Assembly: GCA_013398615.1 (NCBI GenBank) | Contig: VZSR01000520.1 | Coordinates: 22,764,968 to 22,828,967 of the forward strand | Reading direction: 5' to 3' | Origin: Brachypodius melanocephalos | Taxonomy: Eukaryota > Chordata > Aves > Passeriformes > Pycnonotidae | DNA length: 64,000 nt | Shown: positions 1 through 11,860 of the stretch, piece after piece | Layout: each line of letters opens with the position of its first letter | Position numbering within the stretch: the stretch's first letter is position 1 | Made by a program: the position numbers and the translations under genes | The notes under the pieces: generated by a model | Seen by the model: the letters and a program-made list of their open reading frames with translations, nothing else | Told to the model about the DNA's origin: nothing | The model's database searches: none

Positions 1-3000
1 AGGGTTGGGTAGGTAGGGTAGTAAAGGCCATAGAAAGTTAGAATCTTTTCTGGCAAGTTATTTTTAAATAAACATCAGCAGCAGATTTCAAACTGAGACT
101 GTAAAATTTGTTTTACTATACTCTAAGCATTTCACACCTTTTCTGTATGTCTAAAAATTTCTATTTTCATGCAACTCTATGTATAAAGACATATATGTAG
201 CTAATTTACATACATCTATGAAGGTAATCCCAAGAAATTTATTTGGTTTGCTTGACAGTGTACATTATTAAAAAAGCTAATTATAATCAAAGTTTATTTG
301 AAACCAGGGAAACTACCAACATAAAGGAAGTTAAAGTAATAGGTGATGGCAGTAATTTATATGTATGTATATGTATGTGATATTTATGAAACACTGACTT
401 CTACTAGTAAATGAACAGTAAATACTTTATAAAATATTCCAAAATGGATGGTAAGGGTGTGATGGCATTGGTAAAGAGGATTGTGTTCCATTTAAGAATG
501 TTTTCCCAGAAATAATATTGCTGTGGCTGTCAGGCCCACTTGCTGAGGTACGGATAGGAAAAAAATCAGTTTGCCTAGCTTCAGCAGCCTAGGAGATGGC
601 TGCATATTCCAACCTAAGGGGTGACTATCCTCTGTGGTGAGCATCCTCAGAAGGCAGCTGACACATCCTTTCTCAGATACCTGCGGAATTACCCTTCTGG
701 AAGTGGTTCTTCCATTGCCTACAGGAAAAGCTTAGAAGATCTGTGCAAACAAGATACAAACATATAAAATTACATTAAATAAATATCATCCTCTGACATA
801 TGTTTTCCAAAAATAACAAATTTGTCATAAGTAATAGTTTATCAGTAGCCCCATTTAAAGCAGTAGACTGATCCAGGTGTTTTAAGTGTGGAGGTGCCTA
901 AATATTTTGCTGGACCTTGGTTTAAACCTGCATGCTGTGACCATCTTTTCTCTTTCAGCTGCTGAAGTTCACCAACCCCAGACTGCTTTTAGTAGCTGCC
1001 ATCCTTAGTTTTCCTGGCTGAGCTGCTGTTGAGATTGCTTTCTAGGCTATTAAAATTAAAATGAGCCAGCATAAACCATTGAAATAATAGATCGTTTCTG
1101 CTTGCCTGCTTTGCTAACCAAGTCACTTTGAAATAAATTAGGGAGTGATCACACAAGTAATTTAACCAGTGGATCTGGCAAAGCAGTGTTCTCTGGCAAG
1201 AGGATGGCAACAAACAGTTGGGGGTTGGCTGGGGCTGGTAATCTCTTCAGCTCGTCCTGTGGGAGCAGTAATGCAGAAACAATTACAAAAATCTCCCAAC
1301 TGTATCTTCTTTTGAGAGCCATCATTTGTTTTCATCCAATAGTCTTCAGTCCCCTCATTTACCACCAGAAATAATGCTATGGTTTGCTATTACTCATGCA
1401 AATACAGGCAAAAGAAAGAACTTAATATTCTAAGTAAATAAAACTCACAGGATATGACCCATTTAGGCCCACTTGTATTAAGAGTGCACAACTCTAAATC
1501 ATAAGGAAACAACTTTGCAGTTTACAGATTGAAATTTTACTGACTTTTTTAATAGAAAAGGAATGCCTTAGAAATTCAAAATAGTGAGATGCTATGGGAA
1601 AACTCCTGGAGTTGACATAGGCTCAGAAAAAGAAAATAAAAACAAAAAGAGTAACTGCTTTACCACTGGTGGGTTTTTTGGCAAAATCATCTTGGAAGTT
1701 GATGAAAAAAAAAAATATTTTTTTAATTCCTGAGATATCAGATGTTTAAATACTGACATTTATTCATTAGATTGTGTGTTAATAAATCTATTGTTGGGAA
1801 ACTTGTTCTAAAAAGAAAATCTCTCCAGCTCCCATGTTGGTAAAGTAGCTATTTGACATTACTCTTATTGAAGGAATCTAATTCTTAGACACAAGACAGA
1901 TATTCTGCTGTTCAGCTCTCTTCTGCCCTTCCAAGTGTCATCCTATCTTGCTGCTTTATGATCTACGTGAATTTGATCTTTATGTAACTTGATAATCTAT
2001 AAAGTTTGTGACTTAAACAATTTTTCTTTAAAACGTGTTTGCTCAGATTTTAAAGTTCATATGATATCATCTGTCGATTAAGTTTTGCATGTGTAATCCT
2101 TTGCATTTAAGATAATTCACATTGTTTTACATAACTGCAGCATTGAATTTTTAAATAGCATTTCAATATGAGGTCAAGAGTTGGACTTTTTAGTGAATAA
2201 GTATATTTGCCAGTGTACAAAATTTATTAATTACTACTGCATTAGACATTTTTAGATACCATGTATAAATTATTTGGAAAATCTTTAAAAGTAATTCTAC
2301 TTAACACAGCTGTGAAACTACTTTGGGAAGCTAAATCACTTTCACACTTGCGAGGTGCTTACTTTTTTCTATCATATATTAAAATTATTCTCATAATTTT
2401 ATCTAATCACAGAAAACGTGAGCCATCAGTTTGTTCAAACTAATACTAGTTACTTTTGGCTAAATGTTTTTAATTTGTTTTGTGAAGAGATGCCACAAAA
2501 TTTTTTTACTATTTTTCTATGGTATAAATTTTGCACCATTTCTAATTAATGTGAGCAATCAGAATGCCACACTCTCTTCTCACTGTGGTGACTAGTCTTT
2601 GCTAGTAATTGAAGGGTAGCCTTAAACAAGGTGAGGTCATGAAGCTTATTTATCTGACACCATGAATTCTATGCCTGTGTAAGAGGGAAAAAGGATGTTT
2701 TTTTGCCCTCAGGGTATTAGTCATGGTCCATAGGTTCGTGGGAAAAATGTAGGAAGTCTCAAAAGTTTGTTCCTATTATTTCAAATTTTCTTAGACTCCA
2801 TTTGAATCCCAAAGTGAATTTTCTATTCTTCCTTTGAAGGGTGCATAGGAGGGTACCAACAGTCTTTGAGGAGCAACACCTGCAGTTGCATTCAAAGGCG
2901 TGACTTTTCCAAGCAGCTTCTGAGCTGCCTGGTATTGTCCCAGGAAGGATAAAGGCCTAGGTTTTTTACCTGACTGGCAGAACATTCCACCACCAATAGA

Positions 3001-4670
3001 ACTCTAAACATTGTTTTAGAAGTAATGAGTCCTGCTGGTTTCATCCTGCAAGACCTTGAAATCCCACAGGGCAATGTGGTTGGAAATAAAACAGAAGGCT
3101 GAGGCTTTTAATGAGTTTCCTATCCACAGATGCCATCAAGCTTTTATACTATTCATTTTATTTCTACAGCTTCAACAAAGGAACCCAGAGTTGTGGGCAA
3201 TACTCTGACAAGTGCAGTTCACAAACTCGGCAGAAATCTAGACTTTAGACAATAAAAGATCATTGAAAGAAGTAAAAGAAAAAGCAAAATAATAAAAAAA
3301 TAACTTAAATATGGGATACTTTACTTACAAAAAGTGAACATAATGCAATTCAGACAAGCTAAACTGCTTGGAGCATAGAATGAGGACGTGGCTGCAGGTT
3401 TTCACGATGTTTACAAGAAGTTATGATGACAAAGAAAAGTGAACTGAATAGGGCCAATGAGAGGTCAGTGTACATTTTGGGGATGTCCTTAAAGCCACAA
3501 TAAGTTGACAATTGTCTTCATTGTGTGTAGATCTGAACTATTTGAAGTCTTCCGTACAGTCAGAGGAAATCAAGAATTTTAATGAAGAAGCAGGATATCT
3601 CTTAGAAAATGAGGAGAAAAGCACTTGTACCTATATAAAAGAATGCAGAATAGGCGTGTGTGCCTGTGGGAGACATTACATTTTATAATACTTTTTCCTC
3701 ATTTTACCTGAGGAAATCATCTTTTTCAGGCCCTTTGTTACAGGAAGATCATAGCCTGGAACAAATGTGGATTAAAGAAATATAAGGTCCATCGACGTCC
3801 AGTCCAAATTGAGTAATATCATGATGATTGCCCTTGATCCATCCCTAGTAAAATATGGAAGATTTTGTGACTGTAAGATAAACTCAACAAGTTGAAAAAT
3901 GTGCCTTTTGTCCTAACCTCTCAGCCTCTGTTTAGATACAAATGAAAATTCTTGTTGATAAGCACATAAATATTTCATTCTCAGTAGTTTCTTCCTGCAG
4001 TTGTCATGAACAAGTCTGTGTTGAATGCTTTTGTGAGGATGGCCCAAACCAGTTCAAATGTCAGAAAACACTTCCATTGTAATATAGAAAGGGTTATTTT
4101 TCTAAGATTCCTAGTTCAATTTTGCAGTCTTTGGAATTTTCACTGAAAGATATAAATCCACTATAGACCAAATATCCATCAAGAAGAGTTTTTCTTTTTG
4201 AGATGTGCACGTCAATGGGTTTTAGATGATGAAACTATGATGACATATTAGAAAAATGGACATTTCTGGAAACAGTAATAGCACAGACTCCATGTATATG
4301 TGCATTGCACTGTTCTCTAAATACCAAGATTTGTCTCTTTTTAGCTTTCCCTGATACAAGAAAAGATGCAATAGGTAAAAAATCTTTACAAGTTGTGGAG
4401 AGCTATCAGAACAGATTATAAGTATCAGACTCTTCTACTGATCAGCATTAAATTCTGAAAATTATATTTACTTCATATCTAGATTTATGTCTGTAATTTC
4501 AGCTGTGGACTGCAAACATTGAGTCAGACTCAGTCTATTGACTCAGTCATGGCCAAGTAGGTTGAAATGAAGAGATGAGTTTGAATGCCTCAAACTTCTG
4601 TGTACATTCATTCTAAGAATTTTCCAGGGCTCTCAGAAGCACTTAGACAATCCAGATCTACAGCTCCACA
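1..4670. other. Gene desert, no gene recognised
   Basis: The window opens with a G-rich telomere-like run (1-22). The rest is AT-rich single-copy-looking sequence. Short TATG alternation near 355-385 and an A/T palindrome at 1709-1724 are the only structural marks. The frames present are under 75 codons and mutually overlapping. The segment 530-720 is somewhat more complex but unrecognised. Confidence 0.75.
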
Positions 4671-4701
4671 TTTTGGCACTTCTCAATTTTGAACATCTCT
4701 C
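4671..4701 (+). repeat. Diverged 31-bp repeat, copy A
   Basis: It runs from TTTTGGCACTTCTC to GAACATCTCTC and matches 28 of 31 positions with 5295-5325, about 620 bp away in the same orientation. It may be a remnant of an old dispersed repeat or of a decayed local duplication. Confidence 0.7.
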
Positions 4702-5294
4702 ATTCTGTCTTCTGTTAGTATCTTACACTAATTAGCTGTACAATGTTTAAATTTTACTATTTATTATTGAAAGGAGACTGTCATTCCATCTTCGCATTCT
4801 CTTTGAAATCGCTCTCTTTTTTCTAATATCATGTGTTTAAATTTAAATAAATCATGTGTTATTCATGATGTTGTCATAAAGACAGCAGTGGAAGAATTGG
4901 CTTTCAAAGAATATTTATTGTATATATGCCGCATAATCATATATACACGCATAAACATACGTACATATTCTACACATTACTACTACCACCAAACCTCATT
5001 TGTACAGAGCAAAATAATACAGTTTTACCTTTTTCAATGAAAAAACTTACAGCTGATTATAAATTAAGCAGTGCCTAACATATAAAGCTGCAACAACTAA
5101 CCAGGTATCTGCTGATAATTCCCAATATTCATTAAGTATTACAGCTTTTAAAATAAAATTAAGTTGCTTCAAAATCAATGGGCATATTAAATATATAGCT
5201 TGCAGCTATACATTCTTACCACTCTCCATAAATCCTTACTCCTATATTTCTGTTTGCAAAGCTTAATTCAACTTTTTTTGAAATCAATTGGGAC

Positions 5295-5325
5295 TTTTGG
5301 CATTTCTCAAATCTGAACATCTCTC
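5295..5325 (+). repeat. Diverged 31-bp repeat, copy B
   Basis: It runs from TTTTGGCATTTCTC to GAACATCTCTC and is the partner of 4671-4701. It is preceded by GAAATCAATTGGGACTTTTG, which resembles the GAAGTCAATGGGAGTTTTG motif I recall from ancient amniote interspersed repeats. That suggests a very old transposon remnant; the family cannot be fixed here. Confidence 0.6.
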
Positions 5326-6199
5326 TGTTAATATTTAACTAACAATGAGCAAATCATGCAAATCATTGATTGTAGCCTCTAGTTTTGTACAAAAGTCTAA
5401 AATTAAACTCCAGACTTAGAGCTGAATTTACAGCAGCTAATGTGTCTGCTCAGCACTCCAGTTCCTTCAAGTAGGCTCTAGTTTGGTGTGGGAACCTGGA
5501 GCACATTTGGTTTTGACACTGCTGTTTAGCACCTAGACCAATTTTCTAGAAATGTCCATACTGCCTACTATAATTTGATAATATCCTGAAAAAGTTACTT
5601 GCTATTTAGTAATGTGAATGGAGAAAAATTAGTATTAAAGCAACAATGGTTAAAAACCGTACTGATTTAAGCTTAAATGGCTGTTTGTGGTAAAGCCATA
5701 AAATTCCTTTGTCTTTCAGTGAACTTCACACTTAAAAAACCCCAAAATAAAATATTAAAGAAGGTAGAATGAATACTTTTAGAAAAACATGTTGTAAATT
5801 ATGTTTTTTCTAGTTGAGTACAAGTTTAAGTGCTAACTAGTATTTCAAACACTTACCATGAGATATCAAACAGCATGTGCTTTCTATTTATATTGGTTAC
5901 CAATCTCAATATTCAGAGGAAGAGTGTATAAAGTTAACAAGCAATTATTTGGCAAATTAGTACTCAACAACCCTGAGTAAATAGGAAGTTTGAAACCTAT
6001 CTGTTATACAGCTACTTTAATTTGCATAGCACACTGGTGTGTTTGCTTTGCAAATACTTTGCAATGAATCATCATTTGTACTATACAGTCCAAAGAAAAG
6101 CAATCAAAATTCACAGCAAGACAATGAAATTAATTATAACTGTTGAATTCTGTGGTGGTAATTCCTCCTCATGCAGGAAGATTAATTGCATTGCACTTT
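5326..6199. other. Gene desert segment
   Basis: There is no gene or known repeat. A perfect 14-bp palindrome ATTTAAGCTTAAAT occurs at 5665-5678, and an ATGCAAAT octamer near 5356. An A6C4 junction is at 5734-5743. Confidence 0.7.
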
Positions 6200-6600
6200 C
6201 CTTGCACTCCACTAAATGATCTGATGAATGTATAATCATTTACAGATTTTTCAAATGCTGAAAATTGATTACCTTTGATTAGCTCTGATCTGCACAAAGA
6301 GCTCTGACAGAGTATCAGTGAAACATTACAACATTACAGACAAAGTAACAAATGATTTAATTACCAGTGTGCTTATTAATGTTAGATTCCCTGCAGTGAT
6401 CCTGGCAAATCAGGGACCTGTAATAGACCTGTGGGTTTCGCTGAATTCCATTAGGGTTTAAATAATATTTCTCACTATTTCTCAAATCCTTCTTTTCATG
6501 GCTTCTTAATAACTCTAATTAATTCTAATTTGCACAAAAATCCATTGCATCTCCATAAACTTTTAATTAGATGTAAAGTAAAATAAGTCACTGCTTTCAG
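6200..6600. promoter_or_regulatory. Candidate conserved non-coding element
   Basis: The segment has no repeats, homopolymers or sustained frames and is dense in homeodomain cores: GATTTAATTACC near 6353, TAATTAATT at 6516-6524, and a POU-like TAATTTGCA at 6526-6534. TTTGATTAGC and CTCTGATCTGC elements are also present. This texture is typical of developmental enhancers in deserts around neural transcription factors. Conservation cannot be measured here, so the call is by pattern only. Confidence 0.3.
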
Positions 6601-6959
6601 AGACTGGGGAAAATGCAAACTGTGGCTTTATATGCTTCCAAATAAGTTTTTCACTAACAAAAGATATTTTTCTGCAAAGCTTTTTAATGAAAGTTTAGAA
6701 CTAATTTTGAATTAGGCATGTGTTTCAGCTCTACACTTTCAGTAGCAAACATAATAATGGTTGCTTATAGATGAAGCGAGTGGAAAAAACAGGATGGTAA
6801 AATGTTTAGCTGACAAAATAGTAAACATAAATTTAATACTTTTTTTTATGTATTGCCAATATATACATTCACTCATTTTGTTAATTGTGGTAGATAAAAC
6901 ACTCTGATTAAGCAGCTACACTGTACACTGAAAGACTATTTGAAAATTAAATAGCAAAG

Positions 6960-7650
6960 GAACACTAGCCCAGTTTCAGACCACGCCGAATGTTGTTGGC
7001 ACAAACAAATCCGCTTTTCTATGCTTATACTCGTGAACACTTAGATCAGTTCAGATTGGCAGCTTCTGTGGTTTTCTCTGGTTTTATGTCATTATATATG
7101 ACATTAAATTATTATGAAGCAATGACAATGAAAACCCAGATGATCAGAGAAGTCAAACAGAGCTAAAATTAAGCTCTGTTTCTGCAAGCATTTCTTGGAG
7201 AAAAAAAACCAAAAAACAAATGTAGGTAATTAAAAGCTTATTTAGCACTGAAGTACTAATACATAGACAACTTATAATAATATTTTTGTATTTCAGTTTT
7301 GTAGGAAAGGAGGGACTGTAATAGTGCAGGTGTTACTTTGTAATTCGTAACGCACAAGACGGAAAACTTAAAAAATAGAAATATTCAGCCCCCAGTGTGG
7401 ATGATTACATTTATTACATTCATTGCTGTCAGCAGCTGAAAAGCTATCCATCACACTGAAACAGCGACGAGAGTCAGAAGTCTCTTTTTGTGGAGAAATA
7501 TTGAAGTCAGATTGTTGATGTCAAAAGTCAAACTCTAGTTCAGCTATCTGTTTTATGAATCTGACTGAGACACATTGTGCCTGTGTTCAAACTGATATCT
7601 AGCAGAGCTCATTTTAGCAAATGTGTGATTTAGAAGTCAGAAAAACATTC
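6960..7650. promoter_or_regulatory. Candidate conserved non-coding element with two inverted repeats
   Basis: This repeat-free, moderately complex segment contains two close inverted repeats. The first is ATGTCAT-TATAT-ATGACAT at 7086-7104. The second, AAACAGAGCT/AGCTCTGTTT with a 7-nt loop, is at 7155-7181. Dispersed CpGs survive (CACGCCGAATG near 6982, CAGCGACGAG near 7466), which is unusual for this desert. Function is inferred only from this texture. Confidence 0.3.
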
Positions 7651-7914
7651 GTACCAGCAAAATATTAAGAGGAAACTGATAGGGCACTCAACTGCTTTTA
7701 TATTTAAATATCACCTCATTCAATAATAATGCATTTATTTTTCAGTGGTGGTTATAAAATTTGCTGTATATGTACAATGATGTTATCAGGTTTCCATACA
7801 GTAACCACAAAAATATTTTATGTGCACAAAAGCATTTGAAATACAACCTTTTTTACAACTCTAACGTAGTCTTTTGTTGACGTGAGTACAATTTATTTCA
7901 TTTCAGTTTGGATC

Positions 7915-7966
7915 CACATACACACACATATGTACACACGCATACACACGCGTGCGTGTATATGTG
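7915..7966. other. 52-bp alternating pyrimidine-purine tract (Z-DNA-prone)
   Basis: Every step from 7915 to 7966 alternates pyrimidine and purine: mixed CA, TA, TG and CG dinucleotides with a CG-rich core (ACACGCGTGCGTG near 7946-7958). The core contains the palindrome CACGCGTG. Such tracts favour left-handed Z-DNA under negative supercoiling. It is not a simple dinucleotide repeat. Confidence 0.85.
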
Positions 7967-10900
7967 AGGAATGATATATTCAGCTACTTTCAAAAGGCAA
8001 GCAGAAGACTTACATGGAGATATACTGACATAAGGAAGAAGCAGTGCACATACAATAGCTGAGTGAGAAAATCCAGTATAGACATGATGAGAAAAAAAAA
8101 AGAGTGTATTAAGCCCCTAAAAACTGATTACACGTTCACCCTTGGAATTATCTCTGTTTACTGACCACAGCTACTGTTCACTGTAGTTTGCTAGCATAAG
8201 AGAGATTCTTAGAAAAGCAATGCTGAAAAAAAATGTCCAAATGTACTTTGAGCTCTCTAATTCTTCAGGTCTGACTTCTGAAAAAGTGAATAAATCAACT
8301 GCTCCTTTTCATTTCATTAGAATTTTTAAAACAAAATTTTACAAATAATTGGGAGGAAAACAGGTTCCAGATAATAAACTGTATTCCATTTTTTAAAAAA
8401 CCCCTAAAAATAAAACAAGAAATGTACTCACAGCTTGGGGAGTACTACCTAATATGAGTATCTTCAGTAGTTTACATTGAATATTTTAAAAGCGTTTCTT
8501 AAGGAAGGTGCTTTCTAGCTCAGAGAAAAACGTATGCGCTACACGTTATTGAACTTGCTACCGTCACCGCAGATTTTGTTCTGTTTAACAAAAACAAGCA
8601 CAGTTTGTGAATTCAAGTCAGGGAGTTCCTTTTATTTTTGCTAATTTCACCATCCTTTCTCTTTTTAAGCACAGCCCTCAGGGTACATGATGTAATGGTC
8701 ACCATTATAGTACAGAACAGGAAAAAAGGGTATCATGAAATGCAGAATTGAATGGTATTCTTAGAAAAAAAAAATGTATGCCAGATTTTTTCCAAGGGAG
8801 CTCTACTCAAAAACAAACAAATATGCAGATACTGTAGAAAGCTTCTTGAATCATCATTAGTGGTTAGAAAAAAAATTGGCAGAAAGAAAGTGGACGGTTT
8901 AAAAGAAAAAAAGCAAGCCAAAATGGAAGGACTAATTCAATGATACCAGATGTAACACATGACTGCGGGGATTGAAGGGTCATGAGTTTGAGTCAAAACT
9001 CAACTTCGAGTTAATTGGCTGGCAGTGGGGCTGCACAAATTGCAGAGATAGAGTACTTGTTTCCTAGTGCAGGAGGTCAGCCTTCTTATGCATTTGCACT
9101 CTTTGCATGGCATCCAAGAACTAACACTTTTATTTGCTAGAAAAGAGTTTGCTTGCTTGTCATCTTTTTAAGGAGAAGAAAAAGAACTGGCTGAGCATAA
9201 AACAGAATGACACATTTAAAAAGATTCAAAAGCTGCTCTGTCTTGAACTACATGTATTTCCTTCTTTTTTTTTTTTTTTTTTTGTCTCTACAAACAATCC
9301 AGAAAACAAATGGTACACAATAGTTTCAGGGAATATTTTAACCCAGTGTTATGAATTCATTGACATGAAAACCATATATAAAATATGTAATCTTAACATA
9401 TTTTCCCTTTGAAAAGACCAATATAGTTCTTTCCACCTTATCCAAGTTGAAATGTTATTATGCTTAAAAGAGGAAAATAATTGCAGTTACTGACTTTGCT
9501 GGGGGAAAAAAATATAATGTTCCTTAAAACATTTAAATGGGCAAGTGGGAAGAATTTAAAAAAAAAAAAAAAAGCTTCTAGCTGTGTGCGTGGAAACTCT
9601 GGCTATGTGCCTGAGACATACAGCAAAAAACAACATATGGAACTCACCAGTTCCTAAAATCCCTTTCCACAAAATTCATGCCACTCCTCACCACAATAAA
9701 ATGACTCACAGAGGGGTGTGTTTTATGCCTCCCAGGCAGAACTCCCTAGTCCACAATTAGTCTATCTATTGAAAGGCCAAAATACCTTATTGTTTTACTT
9801 GCTGTATAATTATCTGTTATGATGAACTGTGATTCTGAGGACTATTGTCCCTAGGCTTGGATCTGTGTGTGGAGCAGTTCCCTGGCTGAGACCCAGGAGT
9901 GGACCTTCCATTTAGAATCCATGCCTGAGTGATTTCTCCAGTCTCTCCCTGGCTGGCTGAAACAGGGACTGTTTCTGCATGATTTCTTGGGTTGATGAGA
10001 AGCAATTATGCCTTAAATGAAGTCATTCATGTCTGCCATTTTGTTTGCATATTTTTCAGCATTCACCTGTTATTAGACCTGTTTTTAAACTGTAAACTAG
10101 TTTCAAATAGACTTTTGTGTCTAATGTGGTTTGGTAATCAGAAAAAATATATATGTAATGTTTTCTTCACAAATCACTCAAGCAGGAAATCTAATAGAGT
10201 GATTTAGAAGTAAAATAGCATTTAAGAATGTCCCAGACATTTCATTTCTGAAGTGATAATGTATAAAGATAATAATCTTGAGATATTAAGTAGGATTTTT
10301 AATGTGCATTCTTTAAATAACCTTATCTGGTAGAGAAGATTGCCAAAACAGTTGCTTTACACCATTTAAATCTGGTAATACTGGCAGTGTAAACAAAATA
10401 TTACTTTAATATTTAAGAATACATTTGTGTGTACGGCAAGGAGATGATCCGTGCCATTTTTCAGAATTCCTTTAATCTCTTTAAGCATCCAGATTTTCTT
10501 TTGTAAAGAATTTACTCCTGATTGCTCTGAAATTATTATAAAAATTCCTTCACTGTGTATAGAATCTTCTAAGTAGTTAACAAATAATTTCCTGCTTTCA
10601 TTCTCAGTGTCTGGTAAAGCTTTTCCACAAAGCAGTTTCCAAGGTGATGTTAGGTACAAGGCTGATAAAAGGTAGCCGTGCCATGAAAACAAATACTGTA
10701 GAAAGAGCTTTGTCAATTTGTATTAAGCTGGATATATTTTATGCTAATTTACCAAATCTTTTGTTGATTTGTCAGGCTTCTGAATGCTTTTTTTTTTTTT
10801 TAATGAAGATGAGTGAATTTTGATAGATGCAATTTATGTCTGAGTATCTCCTCCCAAGAAACAAATTACTTTGTCACATTTTTCCCGATGGTAAATATAA

Positions 10901-11499
10901 AAGACAAAAAATATGTAGTCCTGACAGATCTTTATATAATTGTAAAGCTTAAAACACAAACCAATTTTCAGATATTTGAATGAATTGTATGTGTAAATCA
11001 CTGATTAAAACTGTAAATGTGCTTAGAAAAAATTCCTCTTTTCATATTGAATAATCCCTACAGCAAAATATAATGAAATTAAAGTGACAATAAAATCTTG
11101 GGGTTTCTAAGTTTATGTAAAACATTGGAAGGAAGTTGTGAGTACTGCTAAGTGCATAATTTATCAGGGTAGAAAAGGGGTTTTTATTGTTGTTGTGGGC
11201 TGTTTTTTCAGAAGAGACTTGTACTAAGGTGACCTCTACTGTTTAAAAAAAAGGCTTGCAAAAGCAGCCCTCTCTTAAATCATCCAACAATCCTAAATTG
11301 CCAAGACAGACATGGATACTGCTGTGCTTAAAACTATTTATTTAATTCACTGCTGTTTGGATTACCACAAATGATTTTAAGGTTTCTTTCTCATACATTG
11401 GAAAGTTCCCCTGCCATTTACTTCCCAGCCATTTGCGTGCAAGTTCTGCCTGTACTGGGATCTCTGCCATTAAATTTTCTTCACACTGAAGGGTTTTCT
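7967..11499. other. Gene desert segment
   Basis: It is mostly AT-rich with several A or T homopolymers (8091, 9265, 9559, 10791). It includes a local cluster of five CpGs at 8531-8569. The minus frame at 10366-10716 (116 codons) and the plus frame at 9134-9412 have no recognisable domain and cross homopolymers or low-complexity sequence. I regard them as non-coding. Confidence 0.7.
9265..9283. repeat. Homopolymer T19
   Basis: Nineteen consecutive T residues follow CTTC. They could be a minus-strand poly(A) remnant, but no retrosequence is recognised on its 3' side. The length is probably unstable. Confidence 0.9.
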
Positions 11500-11860
11500 C
11501 TGCTCCTGGCGGGGCGAAGTCATGACCCAGAAAAAAATTGATTCATGAATTCTCAGGGTGCAACTAAAGAAGAGAGGAAATATGCCTTGGCTGAGCTCCT
11601 ACTAGTGACAATTTAAAACCTGTAATTAGTTTGGATTCAAGCTGCAAAAGGAATCTGAATTTAAAATGCATTAATTCAAACTGATATATTAACTTTAACA
11701 AAGTAGATCAATTATTATGTAGAATCATTATTACAGTCTGTTTTGCTAACTGTTGGATTCCAGACTTTATTAACTTAGATTTTGTTAGAAAATGCAAGTA
11801 ATTGCTTGCGAACACTTTATCTATGTGTTGGTTTTCTTGGTGAAAAAGAACTTTTTATTG
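11500..11860. promoter_or_regulatory. Candidate conserved non-coding element (TAAT-rich)
   Basis: Many homeodomain cores (CTGTAATTAGTTTGG, GCATTAATTCAAAC, TTATTAACTTAG, AAGTAATTGCTTGCG) lie in repeat-free sequence. It is preceded at about 11500-11525 by a small GC-rich CTGGCGGGGCGAAG patch. No frame or known repeat was recognised. Confidence 0.28.

Noticed and set aside
1..22. G-rich run resembling interstitial telomeric repeat (AGGGTTGGGTAGGTAGGGTAG)
   Set aside because: It holds no exact tandem TTAGGG unit, only three GGG runs, and is cut by the window edge. A two-quartet G-quadruplex is possible but weak.
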